64,000 bases of DNA from Closterium sp. NIES-65. Lineage: Eukaryota; Streptophyta; Zygnematophyceae; Desmidiales; Closteriaceae. Made by a program: the position numbers and the translations under genes. Positions 1-11,231 of the stretch are shown in pieces; positions within the stretch are counted from its first letter, which is position 1, and each line of letters starts with the position of its first letter. The stretch lies in contig CANXME010002052.1 in assembly GCA_948144175.1 (NCBI GenBank), forward strand, positions 434,001 through 498,000, written 5' to 3'. The notes under the pieces were generated by a model that was not told the origin of the DNA, did no database searches, and saw only the letters and a program-made list of their open reading frames with translations.

Positions 1-591
1 GGGGTTGCCGAAGCCCGTTGGCACGCCCGCCACCTGCGCGCACACCAGCAGAGAGTGGGGAGAGGGGAGTGGTGAGCACTGTGAGAAGAGGGAGGCAGGC
101 ACGGCGATTCATTCTCTCAAGCCGCTTCGCCGCAGCATTGCATGCCTAGACACGCGCCACCATCCAGTGCCGGCCATTGCACGTCGCACGTGGATCTGTC
201 TCACCACCGCCCCCCACCTTCCCCTCGCCCCCCCACGCACGTCGTACATGTCCTTGACGGCGAACGTCAGCCCGCGCAACGGCCCGTCAGTCGCGCCGGG
301 CACCACGCACGCGCTGTGTTCCACAAACGCGCCCGCCTCCCGCCCCCTCGCTATGATCGCGTCCACGTCGGCTGGAAGCACCCCGCTCGCCCTCGCGCGC
401 ACGACCCGCGCGGATTGGCGCCTAGACGAGAAGCGTGGGTTTCGTCGTGCATTGCGGGGATGCACTAAGGGAAACACTGAGTGACGCGGGAATGAGGAGG
501 AAGCGAGAGAGGGGAGGGAAGGGAGGCGGGGAGCGGAAGGAGCGGCGTGCAAGCAGCGAAGCGACGCCGCTAAATGCGACGGCAAGGACAT
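1..591 (-). CDS. Amidase-signature protein (AMI1/Toc64-like), 5' part only
   Basis: This is the 5' end of an amidase-signature enzyme gene that runs off the left edge. Exon 1 is 591-241 (117 codons, true ATG at 591; reading further upstream needs a TTG start). It ends at a GTGCGT donor. Exon 2 starts at 33 after a GCGCGCAG acceptor and continues past base 1. The joined reading gives GPLRGLTFAVKDMYD followed by VAGVPTGFGNP. This matches the conserved start of plant AMI1 (indole-3-acetamide hydrolase) and the amidase-like Toc64/OEP64 proteins. Residues 1-70 are rich in Ser, Arg, Ala and Pro with almost no acidic residues, as in a plastid or mitochondrial transit peptide. The catalytic Ser-cisSer-Lys residues other than the early FAVKD lysine lie outside the window, so activity cannot be judged. 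The alternatives are an AMI1-type enzyme or a Toc64-type receptor; these cannot be told apart here. Confidence 0.85.
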
Positions 592-1141
592 TGCGGCAGC
601 TTTAGTCAAAGGATAGAGTTATGGTGGTGATTCGCGCTAGGAAAGCATTGAAAATGAAAATGCAGATTTCGTTGGCGGAGTGGAGTGATGGTGAATGTGG
701 GGGGTTGGGCTGCTGCGACGGGAATTCGGCAGGGAAGTTGCTCGAAACACAGCTGTTAGAAGCTGCTTCGGAATTTGCATATGTTCGTGTACCCACTTGG
801 TACGCGGCGATTATTGCCTCGGCCTTATTTCTAGACTAGAGCTCGTGTTGTGTAACGAAAGGGCCTTCTACCAGGATATACCACTAGTGTCATACACTGC
901 ACCAGTCACCTACAATAATCGACAAAACTAAGATCAGTTGATGGGTCAATGGTCTATCCAATACAAATAGGTAAGCAGAGAGCACTACGCATCTGGCTAT
1001 CTGCTAACATTTGAACCAAAATTGATCTGGCACCAGCTAACCTGACAGCCAGATGTATAACAAGCTGCAACACCTCGACTGGAGCCCTTGATTGGAGCCC
1101 TTATCATGTTAGAGAGCAGACACCAAAGAACCAGTAGAAGC
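592..1141. other. Intergenic, no gene seen
   Basis: This 550-bp stretch lies between the start of the minus-strand amidase gene and the stop of the minus-strand DUF789 gene. It should hold the amidase promoter and the DUF789 3' UTR. It is less GC-rich than the flanking coding sequence. I see no conserved coding frame and no repeat. Confidence 0.6.
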
Positions 1142-2958
1142 TTAGCGCCCTGTGTACTGCTGCATGGTGAAAAAGGAATGGTCTGGTAAGTTGGCATTGA
1201 TATGCCTCAGCCACTGCTCCGCTGCTGCCTCTAGGCCCTGTATGCACCACCTATCTGACCACAAGTTTCCATGGGCCTTGTAACCAGTGAAACCAAATGG
1301 GGCCAAAGCTGTAGTGGAACTCCTTGACTGCAAATCACTGCCCCAGTGCATGGCCCCATGTTCTTCCTCAGGCGAACTTGGTGGTGGAGAGAACATGCAG
1401 GACTGAGGCAGCTTCATGGGGGATATCCAATATTCATCGTTACAGCGAACGCAAGAACCTGCAGTGCATGAGAGAAGACGGCAATTTAGCAGCTGGCAGC
1501 TGATACACCTTCATGACAGACTGATAAGATTGTAATACAAGGCTCACCCGATAAAGATGGGCCTGGTGAAGAGAGACTGTGAAATGTCAAAAATGATGCC
1601 CCAAGATCACGAACACTGGGCCCAGCCGGAATCTTGTATAGTGGATACCTACACACAACAACGAACTCGTGAAATGCAGAACAATAACATCATTGCCTTC
1701 CAACAAACAAACGCCAAGACAGATTCCTGAATAACACTCATTCTTACCATGCAATAGCCATCCAGCTTCGTGGGTGTAAATCAATGCTGCGAAGGTGCCT
1801 GAGACAGGGAAACTCCCTCTCCAACTCTTCCACCTGCAACCAATGTCAGCGGAGGGCTTAAACAATGGGGGACACCAACCATAGCCTCGCAAGCCAGAAA
1901 TGCAAGTAACAAACCCTACCTTTGAGAAGAGTGGCAGCCGCACATGAGGAGGTGCTCTTTCGAAAAACTCCAGTAACAATCGACCCCCGTTACAGTCTCG
2001 ACAGGCATCCCAAGACACAGCGGCACACTCGTCGACAGAGTTATGACCATCCAATCCTGAAAGAAGCTCTTCCATCATATGAAAGTGTGACGGGTGTATC
2101 TTGGAACCCCATGCGCCATCAACGGATGAATCTATCACACAGCCCTCGACTGCTTTTGCTACACCGTCAACTCCTCGACCCTCGTTCCTATCACTGCTCT
2201 CGCTGCTGTCACTACTGGAATCATGGAAGCTCACGTCACTGCAGTCACTGTCGGGGCCACTGTTCCTGTGGAACAAATATTGAGAACGGCATGAGGTGCC
2301 ACACAAATATTGAAACCGAAAAAATCATATGGCTTTCCATTGAACTCGTTATACATACCTTGACTCAGGTAACTGCCAGGAGCTGCTTCGCGCATATAGT
2401 TGCAAACCGGAAATGGAGGGCACGTAATATTGAGTTACATGCGTGCCATTAGCGAGTGAAATAGGAACTCCAGCCCCAAACGCGCTCCACTCCTCCAAAG
2501 AGTCCCACAGATCTCCCAACGTATAAAACGCGCAACAAGTTGAAGATTCGTGCCTCCCCGGGTGTGCAAAACGTTCCGATTCCTACAAAACGACACTATT
2601 GTCAGGAAAAAATGTGGATGTAAACGAGTGACAAAGGGATATCAACATACTGTCGTGAACATACCTTGTTAATATACTGAAGCTTTACTCGCGGAGTCAC
2701 GTTAGAAATGAAACTTCCCAAATTTCGACTTGCTACTCTTGCGGGTTCTATGCTATTCGACGTCACGGCTGCCTCAAAATCGTGTGAGCTATGAGCTGCA
2801 GGTACTCGCTCAGAGTCGTGCCTCTTCTGGTATCTAGGTCCACCTGCAAGCTTCTGCGTCTTTCCATGATATGCCTTTTGATGGAAATCTGCCTCCCTGC
2901 TCTTCCACGCCATAGCCTCTCTCTGATGACTTGTAACCCCTATAACTGCTCCAACCAT
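1142..2958 (-). CDS. DUF789 family protein, complete, six exons
   Basis: The exons, in minus-strand order, are 2958-2665, 2582-2359, 2265-1920, 1833-1748, 1648-1548 and 1458-1142. All introns are GT-AG and the frame is kept throughout, giving 1368 nt or 455 residues. The family core is plain: an N-terminal LGSFISNVTPRV block, LGDLWDSLEEWSAFGAG, QYYVPSISGLQLY, an acidic Ser/Asp tract at the start of exon 3, RLLLEFFERAPPHVRLPLF, SWMAIAWYPLYKIP split by an intron inside the Trp codon, and a C-terminal FGFTGYK ... AEQWLRHINANLPDHSFF block. DUF789 proteins are found across green plants and have no established biochemical role, so none is assigned. Length and domain order agree with the plant family. 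The start is the ATG at 2958; a further 5' non-coding exon cannot be excluded. Confidence 0.9.
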
Positions 2959-4239
2959 GACCTAATCTTACACAAATTTATGTGTTGGACTAACGAGGGT
3001 ACGAGTAAGACTAGTAACTAACTACAAGATTTCTAGGTTTGCCGAAGCTTGGGATTAGGCATGGGGGTGGCCTTAAGGCAGGAAGGGGACTCCTGTATCT
3101 CCAGCATGTGGTAGTGATCAGCACATGCTGCGAAACCCCAGCCCAGGAGGGATGGTCCATCCCAAACCCACGCTCATCACCATTTCCTCCCTTCTCTTCG
3201 CCCCCATCCCATAATCCGAGAACGGGCAGGTGATTGGTTCGGCCTCGATTCGGTTCAAGCTGACCCAAACACACAGCCAACGGAAAATCCTCCTGGGTGC
3301 CTCTTCAGCGATTTCTCCTGGAAATGCCTGGCATGATCCAACGGCCAGGGTGAATCCATTCCGACACTGCGACAGCCACAACTTCCACCAGCGCCACTCA
3401 CCTTTTGCCGCGGTGGCGGAAAAGTGGGCTCGCCGCGGTGGTGCGGAAGGCTAAGATTTGTGGGCGGAATTACGGGAATAATTTTTGTGGCAGCCAAACA
3501 CCTTCTCCAATGTGGAAGCTGCGTTACAGGCACACGTTCGCGTTCCAAAACACGGCTATTTCGTGTAAGCCCTAAATGTAGAAAATCTCACACTAGTCTG
3601 CATGCCTTGCTACTGTACTGTATTCACGAATTTGTACAGAACAGTCATTTGCAAATCAATGCACGTTTTTAAAAGGTGCGTTGCGATTCAAAAAGGTTGT
3701 GAGCTGCGGTTTCTAGACCAAAATTCAGCGGGCGAACCCACCACTGATGGGAAAGACGAACACCCCCTTTGGCGGGCCAGGCGGCATCAAACACCTCCCC
3801 GTCCCCACATCCCAGCTCCACTTCTTCCCATTCTTCTCCCCCTCCTCCTTCCCCTCTCCTGCACTTCCCCACTGCCGAATCCCACCCATGCCGTGCGTTT
3901 CATCCAGACCCACCTGGCTTGCTCTTCCGTACGGAGGTGAGCCGTCTATGGATATATGAGATGTGGTTTGCCGTAATGGATAACCAGAGCCTTGTATGGT
4001 ACAGTACCTCGTCATCTTCGTCCTCTTGCTCAGGTTGCGTTGATCCTCAACATGCGTCAAATAGGGCGCGCATCTCGACAGTATCTGACATCCCAAGGAG
4101 GTGTTAGGTTTTAACTCTTCCACCTTGTTTCAGAACTCGGTGTAAAGGGAAAAAGCCATGTGAATTAAGCATTCATTTTGATCCTTTTAGTACGTCCGAG
4201 TTTGTATTGTAGGCAACTTTGTTAGCCCTAATAGTAGCC
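2959..4239. other. Divergent intergenic region, possible bidirectional promoter
   Basis: These 1.28 kb separate the starts of the minus-strand DUF789 gene and the plus-strand GAF-PAS gene. Short open frames occur on both strands (for example 3255-3548 and 3725-4123 on minus), but none shows a domain or a splice-consistent partner. The region presumably carries both promoters and 5' UTRs. No clear TATA box was recognised. Confidence 0.5.
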
Positions 4240-7200
4240 ATGGGTCAGCAGCAATCTGCATCCCGCCGTCATCCACTGACATCGCGCCAGTTGGCGGAAT
4301 CAGGAAACAATGTGTCCAAGGCGGTGCGGCAGCACGTGCTGCAGGGCGCAGCGATTGCCGGCAACCAGCCAGACCCGTTGAATGAAAGCCCGAGGTCGGC
4401 CGCAGCTGTTGCAGCGGATGATCCTTTTTCCGCAAGCGGCGGGTTGATCGGAGGAGAGAGGTCGGCGGGGGATGACAGCGCGCGTGGAATGTCGGAGGTG
4501 TGCGGAATGTCGGTGCTGGAGGCGGTGGAGGGGCTGTCGGAGGCGGAGTTGATCGAGTTCCGCGACTGGATGACCTCCGCGTGGCGGTAAGCGACTGGAT
4601 GACCACCGCTTGGCGGTAATTTTACCAGAAATTCGCGCTGGTCCTGTTAAAAGCCTCGACTTTGTCAGCCATGAGCCAGGAAATGACAAGGTGCGGCCTT
4701 GACGCGCTATTCCGTGTCAGTCTCCCACCTCACGGCCTCCTTATGTCTCGGAAATCGCAGTTCCATAATGCTTGGCAAATGAATCTTCCTCTTGGCTCTC
4801 CGTCGTGTCGGACTGCAGATGCGCCAAGTGCGGCAACGAGCGGGAGGACTGGACGAGGCGGCATCGCCTGAGAGCCATCTTCGACGCCGTGGGCATGCAC
4901 CAACCGTCCTCTGCGCCTCTCGCGACAGAACAGCCTGCCTCCTCCTTGACTTTCCCCGCTCCGCCTGCTCCGCGCAGCCCTCTGCTTTCCCCCACTCCCT
5001 CCGCGACGCCGCCAGTTCCCCCCCGGCGTCCGCCAATGGGCAGTAACCGTCTATCTCCCGCCAATCCATCGGCCCTCCCGCCCCTGTCCCCCACGTTCGG
5101 GTCGAGCTTAGAAGCTCATCCGCGCTCGTTCGGCAGCGCGGAGGCCCACGGAAAGGCGCACTTCTCCCCGCACTCCGCGGCCGCACTCTCGCGCGCGCGC
5201 GACGAGGACGCGCAAGGCGCTACAGAGCAGGGGGGAGCTGGTAGCGGGCTGGCGGAATGTACAGAGAAGGAGGCGGACGGGGGAACGGGAATGGCAGCGG
5301 GGGAGGCAGCGGAGGCGCGGACGGGATACAAGCTGTGGGGGCGCAAGGGCGGCAGCAGCCGCAACACAGACGCGCTCGCGCTCGCGTCACTCTCCGCCGC
5401 TGCAGCCGCCAGTGTGGGGAGTGGTGGCGGCGCTTCTGCTGCTGGTGGCGGGTTGGGTGGGACGGGCGGGGGCGGCATGCGCCCGCCGCCGTTGCGGCGC
5501 ACTGTCACCGCCACCGCCGCCATGACCTCCTCCTTGCTCTCCGCCGCCGCCGCTGCCTTCGCGTCCCCCGCGCACGACCTCCGCCCCGCGCAGTCCTCGT
5601 CGGGATCCATTCCGCTCAACCCCATCGTGCGCACGCGTGCAGCCAGTAACGACTCTGCTGCCACGTCAGCAGAGAGCGCAGGAGCTGTCCCGCCTTCCCG
5701 CTCGCCCGTTCTCTCCGCGGACAAGCCCGCCTCGGGGCCGCTCAAGGCGTCGATGTCCAGTTCCGCAGGCGACGCGGGGGATGTGCGCCCGCCCTTAGGC
5801 GCACAGCGGTTCGCGCTGGGCTTTTCCATCCCGCGCACCCACTCCGCTTCCCGCGCGCCCGCGTCGGGCGTTCCGTCATCCACCCCGCCACCTCCATTAC
5901 CCGCGTCATCACCGCTGTCAGCCACGTCAGCAACTGGGGCCACGAGCCTCCATAGGGGATTGTCGGGGAGGTTGAAGGGCGCGCTAGGCGGGCTCGGGGG
6001 CCTGAGGCGCGCGCGGTCGGATGCGGCGCAGCTGGCGGAAATGATGGCAGTGAGCGGGGACCTAGTCGGGGGGAACAGGGACGGGGGAGCGGATGGCGGT
6101 GCCGCCGTCGGGGGGCTGGGGGAGATTGAGCTGTTGGCGGCGACGGCAGAGGAGGGGGAGGGCGCGGAAGGCGGAAAGGGTGGCGCAGAGGGCGACAAGG
6201 GGGGGAGTGGGCTGGGCGGGCGGAGACGGCGAGGGCGGAAGAAGAGCTTGGGGCAGGTGGGGCGGAGCGTGAGTGTGCATGCGGGGGAGCAGAGCCCGTT
6301 CGGGGCGGGGAACGGCGAGTACGGGGCCGAGGGGGGGCGCAGTGCGCACAGCAGCGGCAGCAGCCAGCAGAGCCAGGCGCTTGGGGGGGTGAGTGGAGGG
6401 ACAGGACTTTCAGGCTGCCCGATGGGGCTGGGCGCGGCAGCAGCGTCGGCAGCCGCAGCAGCCGCTGCAGCAGCAGCGCGGGAGGGCGGCAGCGGGCGGC
6501 GCCCCATGCCGCGGTCGCGCAGCTACGAGACGGTGGCGCACGTGGAGAGCGACGGCGCGCGGGCGGGCGGAGGCGCTTGGGCGGGCCAGGGGGGCGAGCG
6601 GGGGGAAGGAAATAAGGGGAGTCCGGGGAGGAACAGTGGAGGGAGTGCGGGCGGGGAGGCGGGCAGGGGGGAAGCGGAGAGGGGCGAGGCGGGGAGGGAG
6701 GAGGGTGGGAAGGGGGAGGTGTCAATGGATCGCAAGATGCTGCGCGCCATCACGACGGCACAGATGCTGCTGCAGTCCGACCAGGTGCCGCATTGCACCA
6801 CTCGTCATGGCACTCGTCATGGCAGTGCCCATGCCGTACGCCCCGCTTGTGTCAACCACCCCCTGTCTGAATGCCAACCACCCCCTGTCTGAATGCCAAC
6901 CACCCCCTGTCTGAATGCCAACCACCCCCTGTCTGAATGCCAACCACCCCCTGTCTGAATGCCAACCACCCCCTGTCTGAATGCCAACCACCCCCTGTCT
7001 GAATGCCAACCACCCCCTGTCTGAATGCCAACCACCCCCTGTCTGAATGCCAACCACCCCCTGTCTGAATGCCAACCTGCTGCCTTCCCCTCCCCGCCTC
7101 CTCTTCCCCCATTCTCCCCACCCCTCTCTCCCCTCTCACCTCCCACTCCCCCGTCTCCATTCTCTCCCCTGCTCTTGTCTCCCACCCGTGCCGCGGGGTG

Positions 7201-10200
7201 CAGTCGGCGGGGGCGGGGAGGGTGATGGAGCATGTGCTGGGCGCGCTGCTGGACATGACGGGGTCGCAGTTCGGCCTCATCGGCTCCGTGCTCTTCCAGG
7301 CCAACGGCTCGCCCTACCTCAAGGTAGCCCCGCCCACGCTCGCCCCTTCCCACCCACCCATTCCCCTCCCTTCCCTGCCACGCTAAACTATCCTCGCACC
7401 ACCACTCTAATGTGACAATGTACAATCATCTTCTTAATGTGATGAAATCCCTTTGTCAAGGTAACACCTGTCAAGGTAACACCTGTCCCCTCATGGTAAC
7501 AGCCTCCCCTTCAAGCACAACATATCCGTCTCCTGTTTCCTCGCGGCATGTGGTGTGTGGTGTGTCTTGCTTGTTGTGACATCTCGCTGACCCATCATCA
7601 TATGCTATGCCATTCGTTGGCCTGCTCACCGCTTGCGTGGACCCACGTGTCTGTTGGTGGCATGGCATGACATGGCAGTCGCACGCGGCGTCCAACATAG
7701 CATGGACGGAGGAGCTGCAGGTGTGGTACCGGGACAACTCGCACAGGGGCCTGGTGTTCACCAACACGTCCAACCTGCTGGGCGCCGTGCTGCTCTCCTC
7801 CGCGCCCGTCATCTCCAACCGCCCCGCCCTCGACCCCCGCTCCGGCGGCGTGCCCCCGGGCCACCCTCCGCTCTCCGCGTTCATGGGCGTGCCGCTCATT
7901 GTTGGTCAGTGCCCCTCCCCTCCCTCCCCCGCACGCTTTGAAGAATTGACACAATGTGCCGAGTACCACGAGTAGGAATCCCTGTGTGCAGGTCAATGAC
8001 TGAATTTTGCCCCAATCCCCTGCACACACCACGCCCTGCAGGGTCGGAGATGATAGGCATGTACGCGCTGGCGAACAGGGCGGGTGGGTACAGCACGGCC
8101 ATGCTGCAGGAGCTGGAGCCGCTCACCGCCAGTGCGGCCGTGATGCTGCAAGCGGTGCACGAGAGGAAGCGCAAGCGTGACGCTGAGCTGCGCCTGCTCT
8201 CCGTCCTCCAGGTCACTCTCTCCCCCCCCATCCCCCCCCCTCTTCCCCGCTCGCTTTCATCTTCCCTTCCCCCGGTGCTCGTGGCGTTCTCTCCATCCCT
8301 GCACTGGGGGCACGTGCCGTGCCACTTCCTCCCATGCGTTGTCCTCTCGCTCGGCTCGCTCCTCTCCATGCCACACCCCTTCCTCTTCCCTCCGCCTCCA
8401 TTACCTTCCACCTGCTCAAAACCCCCATCCGCTTCCCCCTTAACCCCTATTCTTCCCGATCCCTGCCTTTTCCCTTCCCACCGCATGTGCCAGGTGGCGC
8501 GGGACGGGCTGATGACGGTGGGGGGGGACGGGCGGGTGACGTGGATGAACGGGGCGGTGTGTGGGCTGTTTGGCATGGAGGAGCACCACGGCCACGCGGA
8601 CGCCATGGGCGCACTGCACGTGAAGGCCTTCATCCACTCCATTGAAGGCTCGCCCCACTACCTCTCCCTCGGTGCGCTCCCTCTCCCTCCTTCCCACTTC
8701 TCCCATTCTGCTTGCCATGCACTGTCGCTGCTTGCCATGCACTGTCGCTGCTTGCCATGCACTGTCGCTGCTTGCCATGCACTGTCGCTGCTTGCCATGC
8801 ACTGTCGCTGCTTGCCATGCACTGTCGCTGCTTGCCATGCACTGTCGCTGCTTGCCATGCACTGTCGCTGCTTGCCATGCACTGTCGCTGCTTGCCATGC
8901 ACTGTCGCTGCTTGCCATGCACTGTCGCTGCTGGCCATGCACTGTCGCTGCTTGCCATGCACTGTCGCTGCTGGCCATGCACTGTCGTGTCGGTGTGCTG
9001 TCATCTGGGCATGTCCGCTGTCATCTGGGCATGTCCGCTGTCATCTGGGCATGTCCGCTGTCTCAAGTCTCTTACTGGGCTGATGCACGGTGGTGTGGCG
9101 GGGGCAGGGCTGGAGTCGTTTGTGGGCCACATGCGCCGCGCCACGGGCATCAGGTCCGACGGGTCCCGAGTCAAGCTCCGGCTCTCTGTCTCCGTGCAGT
9201 CTCACCAGCAGCAGCAGCAGCAGCACCAGCAACAGGAGCCACTAGCACACGCAGGCCAGTCGGATCAGCAGCAGCAGCAGCAACAGGAGTTTGTGATTGT
9301 GGTTCGGGAGCAGGCCGAGTCCCGCACTGCACCGTCGTGGGACCTGCCTCCGCCCAGCCGAGGGTCACTGAGAAGCCAGTCGTCACTGCCGTCCGGGTCC
9401 ATGTTCCAGTCCCTGCCCCCCCTGCACTCCTCCTCTGCCACCCCGCCGCTGCTCTCGCCCAAAGCACTAGCAGCACCATCGGTAGCATCGTCAGCAGCAG
9501 CAGCGTCATCAGGGCTGACGTTTCCTCCACCACTATTGCCATCATCCGCTCCACTCGTCGCACCAGCGTTTGGGCGATCGTTAGCGCCATCATCAGCATC
9601 AGCAGCACGAGCAGCAGCACCACCAACCCCACCACCACCGCCAGCAACAGCAGCAGCAGTATCAGCAGCAGCACCAGCAGCAGCATCAGCAGCGGCAACA
9701 GCATCAGTTCCGATGGCACGATCATCAGTGCCTAAATCACCGCCAACCTCTGGGTTCTTATCACCCATAGGAACGCCCCCACAGTTCAGGCCCTCGATCA
9801 GCAGTGCATCTCAGGGTCTCAACAGGGATGGAGGCGGAGCAGGCAGGCTGGGAGGTGGGATTGGTGAAGTGGCAGAGGTGTGGGAGAACAGACGGCAGCG
9901 GGGAGAGGCTGAGCTGGGTAGCAGTCCCTTGGAAGGCTTTCGTGGTCAGCAGCAGCCGTACCAGCAGTACCAGCCGCACCAGCAGTATAACAATAATCAT
10001 CCTCAGCAGCAGCATCATCATCATCAGCAGCATCCGCAGCAGCAGGAGTTGGCGGGGCAGTGGGCGGAGGGGCAGGTTCTGTTCCGCAAGTTTGGGGAGG
10101 AGGGCAGCAGCACGCGCGGCAGCAGCAGGCGGCGCAGCACGGGGCTCATGCGCTTCCGATCGCTCGATAGCGCCAAGCAGCAGTCCTCCAACTTCCACAA

Positions 10201-10225
10201 CTACGTCGCCTCCCTCAAGAGCTAA
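4240..10225 (+). CDS. GAF-PAS domain sensory/signalling protein, seven exons
   Basis: The exons are 4240-4586, 4819-6784, 7204-7323, 7679-7904, 8042-8211, 8494-8671 and 9108-10225. All introns are GT-AG and in frame, giving 4125 nt or 1374 residues. Residues 1-770 are mostly low complexity (Ala, Gly, Ser), apart from a short CAKCGNERED motif at the exon 1/2 join. A GAF domain spans about residues 775-935, with SQFGLIGSVLF, GLVFTNTSNLLGA and GGVPPGHPPLSAFMGVPL, a pattern usual in GAF domains of two-component sensors. A PAS domain follows (about 945-1030; ARDGLMTVGGDGRVTWMN). The rest is Gln/Ser-rich and ends FHNYVASLKS. No kinase, phosphoesterase or DNA-binding domain is visible, and neither is a bilin-binding Cys context. 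A ligand-binding regulatory role is inferred only from the domains. An AATAAA lies at 10434. Confidence 0.8.
4562..4619 (+). repeat. 29-bp tandem duplication across exon 1 donor of GAF-PAS gene
   Basis: Two adjacent 29-bp copies (4562-4590 and 4591-4619) differ at two positions. Each contains the exon 1 end and its GGCG|GTAA donor. Use of the second donor would place an in-frame TAA in the transcript, so the first donor is the productive one. Confidence 0.9.
6854..7076 (+). repeat. 22-bp minisatellite in intron 2 of GAF-PAS gene
   Basis: About ten near-perfect head-to-tail copies of a 22-bp unit containing CCCCCTGTCTGAATGCC. It starts about 70 bp inside the intron, so it is not derived from the donor. 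The long minus-strand open frames over it are repeat shadows. Confidence 0.95.
8710..8987 (+). repeat. 20-bp minisatellite in intron 6 of GAF-PAS gene
   Basis: About 14 copies of a 20-bp unit, CTTGCCATGCACTGTCGCTG, with a few T to G variants in the last copies. Three units make 60 bp, so each strand shows long repeat-peptide frames that are not genes. Confidence 0.95.
8998..9063 (+). repeat. Second 20-bp array, unrelated sequence
   Basis: Three copies of TCATCTGGGCATGTCCGCTG directly follow the preceding array. The period is the same (20 bp) although the unit sequence differs. Confidence 0.9.
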
Positions 10226-10698
10226 GCTCACGCACCCACCTGTCCCCTCTTGCGGAACTGGTGTCAGGCGAATGGCTTGATGATGTGTTGCAGGTGCTGT
10301 GTTGTGTTGTGTCGTCTTGTGCGAGTCATTGTGTGTGCTTGCGTGGTGTGTGTTCAAAGTGTGCTTAGTGTGAGCTGGACTGCACTCTATGGGTGTGTAT
10401 GTAGTGTATGGTAAGCTAGGAAGTAGATTAGGAAATAAAAGTTGGGTAAGTAGCAGAGTGAGTCGTATTTTAGGTATTCCATTTGTTCATTGTGTCCAAC
10501 AAGGCTTTTCATAAGCTTCCTAAGTAGGACCACTACGTATCCAATGGGTTAACTAGTATGGGTTCCTAAGCTGTTCCAGTGGACCACTACATGCATGCTC
10601 ATCACAGCTACAGCTACACACACTCCTAATCACGATTTTAAAGACGGGAGTAACCCCACGGCCCTTCCAACCGACCACACAGCCGACCTCCGTTCAGT
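10226..10698. other. Intergenic between convergent genes, 3' UTRs
   Basis: This is the 3' flank of the plus-strand GAF-PAS gene and the minus-strand AGP gene. It includes AATAAA at 10434-10439 and a GT-rich run at 10290-10400, typical of a 3' UTR. No other gene was seen. Confidence 0.6.
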
Positions 10699-11231
10699 TT
10701 ACACGACGAGCGCAACCAGAGGCGCGACGAGCAGCAGCGATGTCAGCACCGTGGCACCTGCAACACACGCCACAGGCATCGCGGCAAACATGGGGATCAG
10801 AAACATGGTAACTCGTCACGTCAGCAGCGACAAACGATTTCACGTCAGGCTTTGCTACAGAATACGTGGACCCTCCCGGACTGCTCTGCTCAAATACCTG
10901 TGGACGCGGCCTTAGGGGGCGGCGGGGGAACGACGGGAGGCGGTGGTGATGCGGGGACGGGTGCAGGCGCAGGCGCGGGGACAGGGGCCGGAGTGGGAGC
11001 GGGGCCGGGGGCGGGCACGGGGGCCGGGGACGGCGCTGATGCCGGTGTGGGTGCGGACGCTGGCGTGGGCGCGGATGCTGGCGCGGGGGAAGGGCTGGAC
11101 GCCGGTGCGGGCGACGGGCCCGCTGGGGTTGGCGCAGGGGGGGCGCGCGGCTGAGCGCGAACGGGCGCTATTGAGAGGGCGACGAGCGCCAGCAGCACCG
11201 TCAGCATCGCTAACGACTTGGAGCGGCCCAT
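10699..11231 (-). CDS. Classical arabinogalactan protein with signal peptide and GPI-anchor signal
   Basis: A small two-exon gene: exon 1 is 11231-10898 and exon 2 is 10757-10699, joined GT-AG within a Gly codon, 130 residues in all. Residues 1-26 form a secretion signal with hydrophobic core LAMLTVLLALVALSIA. The mature part is almost only Pro, Ala, Ser and Thr in AP, SP and TP dipeptides, the contexts in which plant prolyl hydroxylation and type II arabinogalactan addition occur. Exon 2 supplies a hydrophobic tail (TSLLLVAPLVALVV) after a small-residue STGA cluster, the layout of a GPI-anchor signal. The expected product is a cell-surface proteoglycan. Without the splice the frame stops at 10890 and has no anchor signal, which supports the intron. 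The Pro-rich core was not matched to a specific AGP subgroup. Confidence 0.85.

Noticed and set aside
5116-6725. Long minus-strand Pro/Ala-rich frames opposite exon 2 of the GAF-PAS gene
   Set aside because: They are GC-composition shadows of the plus-strand coding exon, with no domain and no splice partners.
7471-8032. Minus-strand frames at 7471-8032
   Set aside because: They are antisense to the GAF exons and their introns, with no supporting motif.
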